Assembly (NCBI GenBank): GCA_005805305.1
Contig: SYMW01000288.1
Coordinates: 1 to 49,647 of the forward strand
DNA length: 49,647 nucleotides
Reading direction: 5' to 3'
DNA from: Verrucomicrobiales bacterium
GTDB taxonomy: Bacteria > Verrucomicrobiota > Verrucomicrobiia > Limisphaerales > F1-80-MAGS106
In this document: piece by piece, positions 49,511-49,647 of the stretch
How the letters are laid out: the number at the start of each line of letters is the position of its first letter
How positions within the stretch are numbered: the stretch's first letter is position 1
Translations under genes and position numbers: made by a program
Notes under the pieces: model-generated
Told to the model about the DNA's origin: nothing
Seen by the model: only the letters and a program-made list of their open reading frames with translations
Database searches by the model: none

Positions 49511-49646
49511 AGTGCATCCGCAGGTTGACGGTGAATTTGGCTGGCAGCCCGGAGCGCGGTTGTGTGCGAAGCACCAGCCGCAGCAGGTTTGGCGTGATAG
49601 CGAGCCTGAGATGCTGCTGCGACTGGCTTTCAGCACAGTCGCGCTC
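49511..49646 (-). repeat. Dispersed repeat family 2, right copy (truncated by the window)
   Basis: Reverse complement of 42298-42433 over 136 bp without gaps. The match runs to the edge of the window, so this copy probably continues beyond it. Confidence 0.85.
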
Positions 49647-49647
49647 C

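Noticed and set aside
1-49647. CRISPR array, rRNA operon or prophage
   Set aside because: No regularly spaced direct repeats, no rRNA-like sequence and no phage structural genes were seen on reading both strands.

Overview
The window looks like chromosomal DNA of a Verrucomicrobiota bacterium, probably of the Pedosphaera/Limisphaera type. The pointers are a DUF1549/DUF1553 protein followed by a DUF1501 protein, a PEP-CTERM exported protein, a sugar dehydrogenase fused to a Pirellula/Verrucomicrobium-type haem domain, beta-helix surface proteins, a CII-like regulator and dispersed non-coding repeats. G+C is moderately high and many genes lack a clear Shine-Dalgarno sequence. The lineage is inferred from gene content only. 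I see no CRISPR array, phage, transposase or rRNA; one tRNA-Arg(TCT) is present.

Layout. (1) 1-1.5 kb: an M20 metallopeptidase between inverted copies of a small repeat. (2) 1.5-5.9 kb, minus strand: ThiF/MoeB-like enzyme, a membrane-anchored tandem-duplicated ModA-like binding protein, ABC permease, ABC ATPase and a glyoxalase-like protein; probably oxyanion (molybdate/tungstate-type) uptake beside a cofactor/sulfur-transfer enzyme. (3) 6.2-14.8 kb, plus strand: a cytochrome c oxidase region (cupredoxin-like protein, ctaA, ctaB, ctaD, ctaE, subunit IV, two small membrane proteins, ctaC last, SCO, DUF420), headed by a palindrome that fits the Rex redox-repressor consensus. (4) 14.8-17.3 kb, minus strand: YqeY-like, UVR-motif and divergent dihydropteroate-synthase-like genes, then a second copy of the small repeat and tRNA-Arg. 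(5) 17.8-23.3 kb: beta-helix protein, zinc-ribbon protein, AsmA-like protein, M42 aminopeptidase and proB. (6) 23.4-26.4 kb, minus strand: nucleotidyltransferase, LPG-synthase-type membrane protein and CDP-alcohol phosphotransferase with a degenerate N-terminal domain, a compact candidate polar-lipid or phosphodiester pathway. (7) 26.7-33.1 kb: PEP-CTERM protein, 989-residue dehydrogenase/tri-haem fusion and an 805-residue beta-helix/PA14 protein. (8) 33.1-41.4 kb: a full phosphate regulon (porin, pstSCAB, phoU, phoB, phoR), with a four-unit, 11-bp-periodic Pho box in front of the porin. (9) 41.5-49.6 kb: DUF2064 transferase, CII-like regulator, DUF1549/DUF1553 protein, mutarotase-like protein, DUF1501 protein and an exported peptidase-like protein, bounded by inverted copies of a second repeat family.

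The most interesting observations are the Rex box before the oxidase cluster, the Pho box before the porin, the repeat with terminal inverted repeats, the double-domain binding protein, the lipid-type three-gene cluster and the reordered oxidase operon with an inserted domain in subunit III. All functions are inferred by reading motifs; no database search was run.
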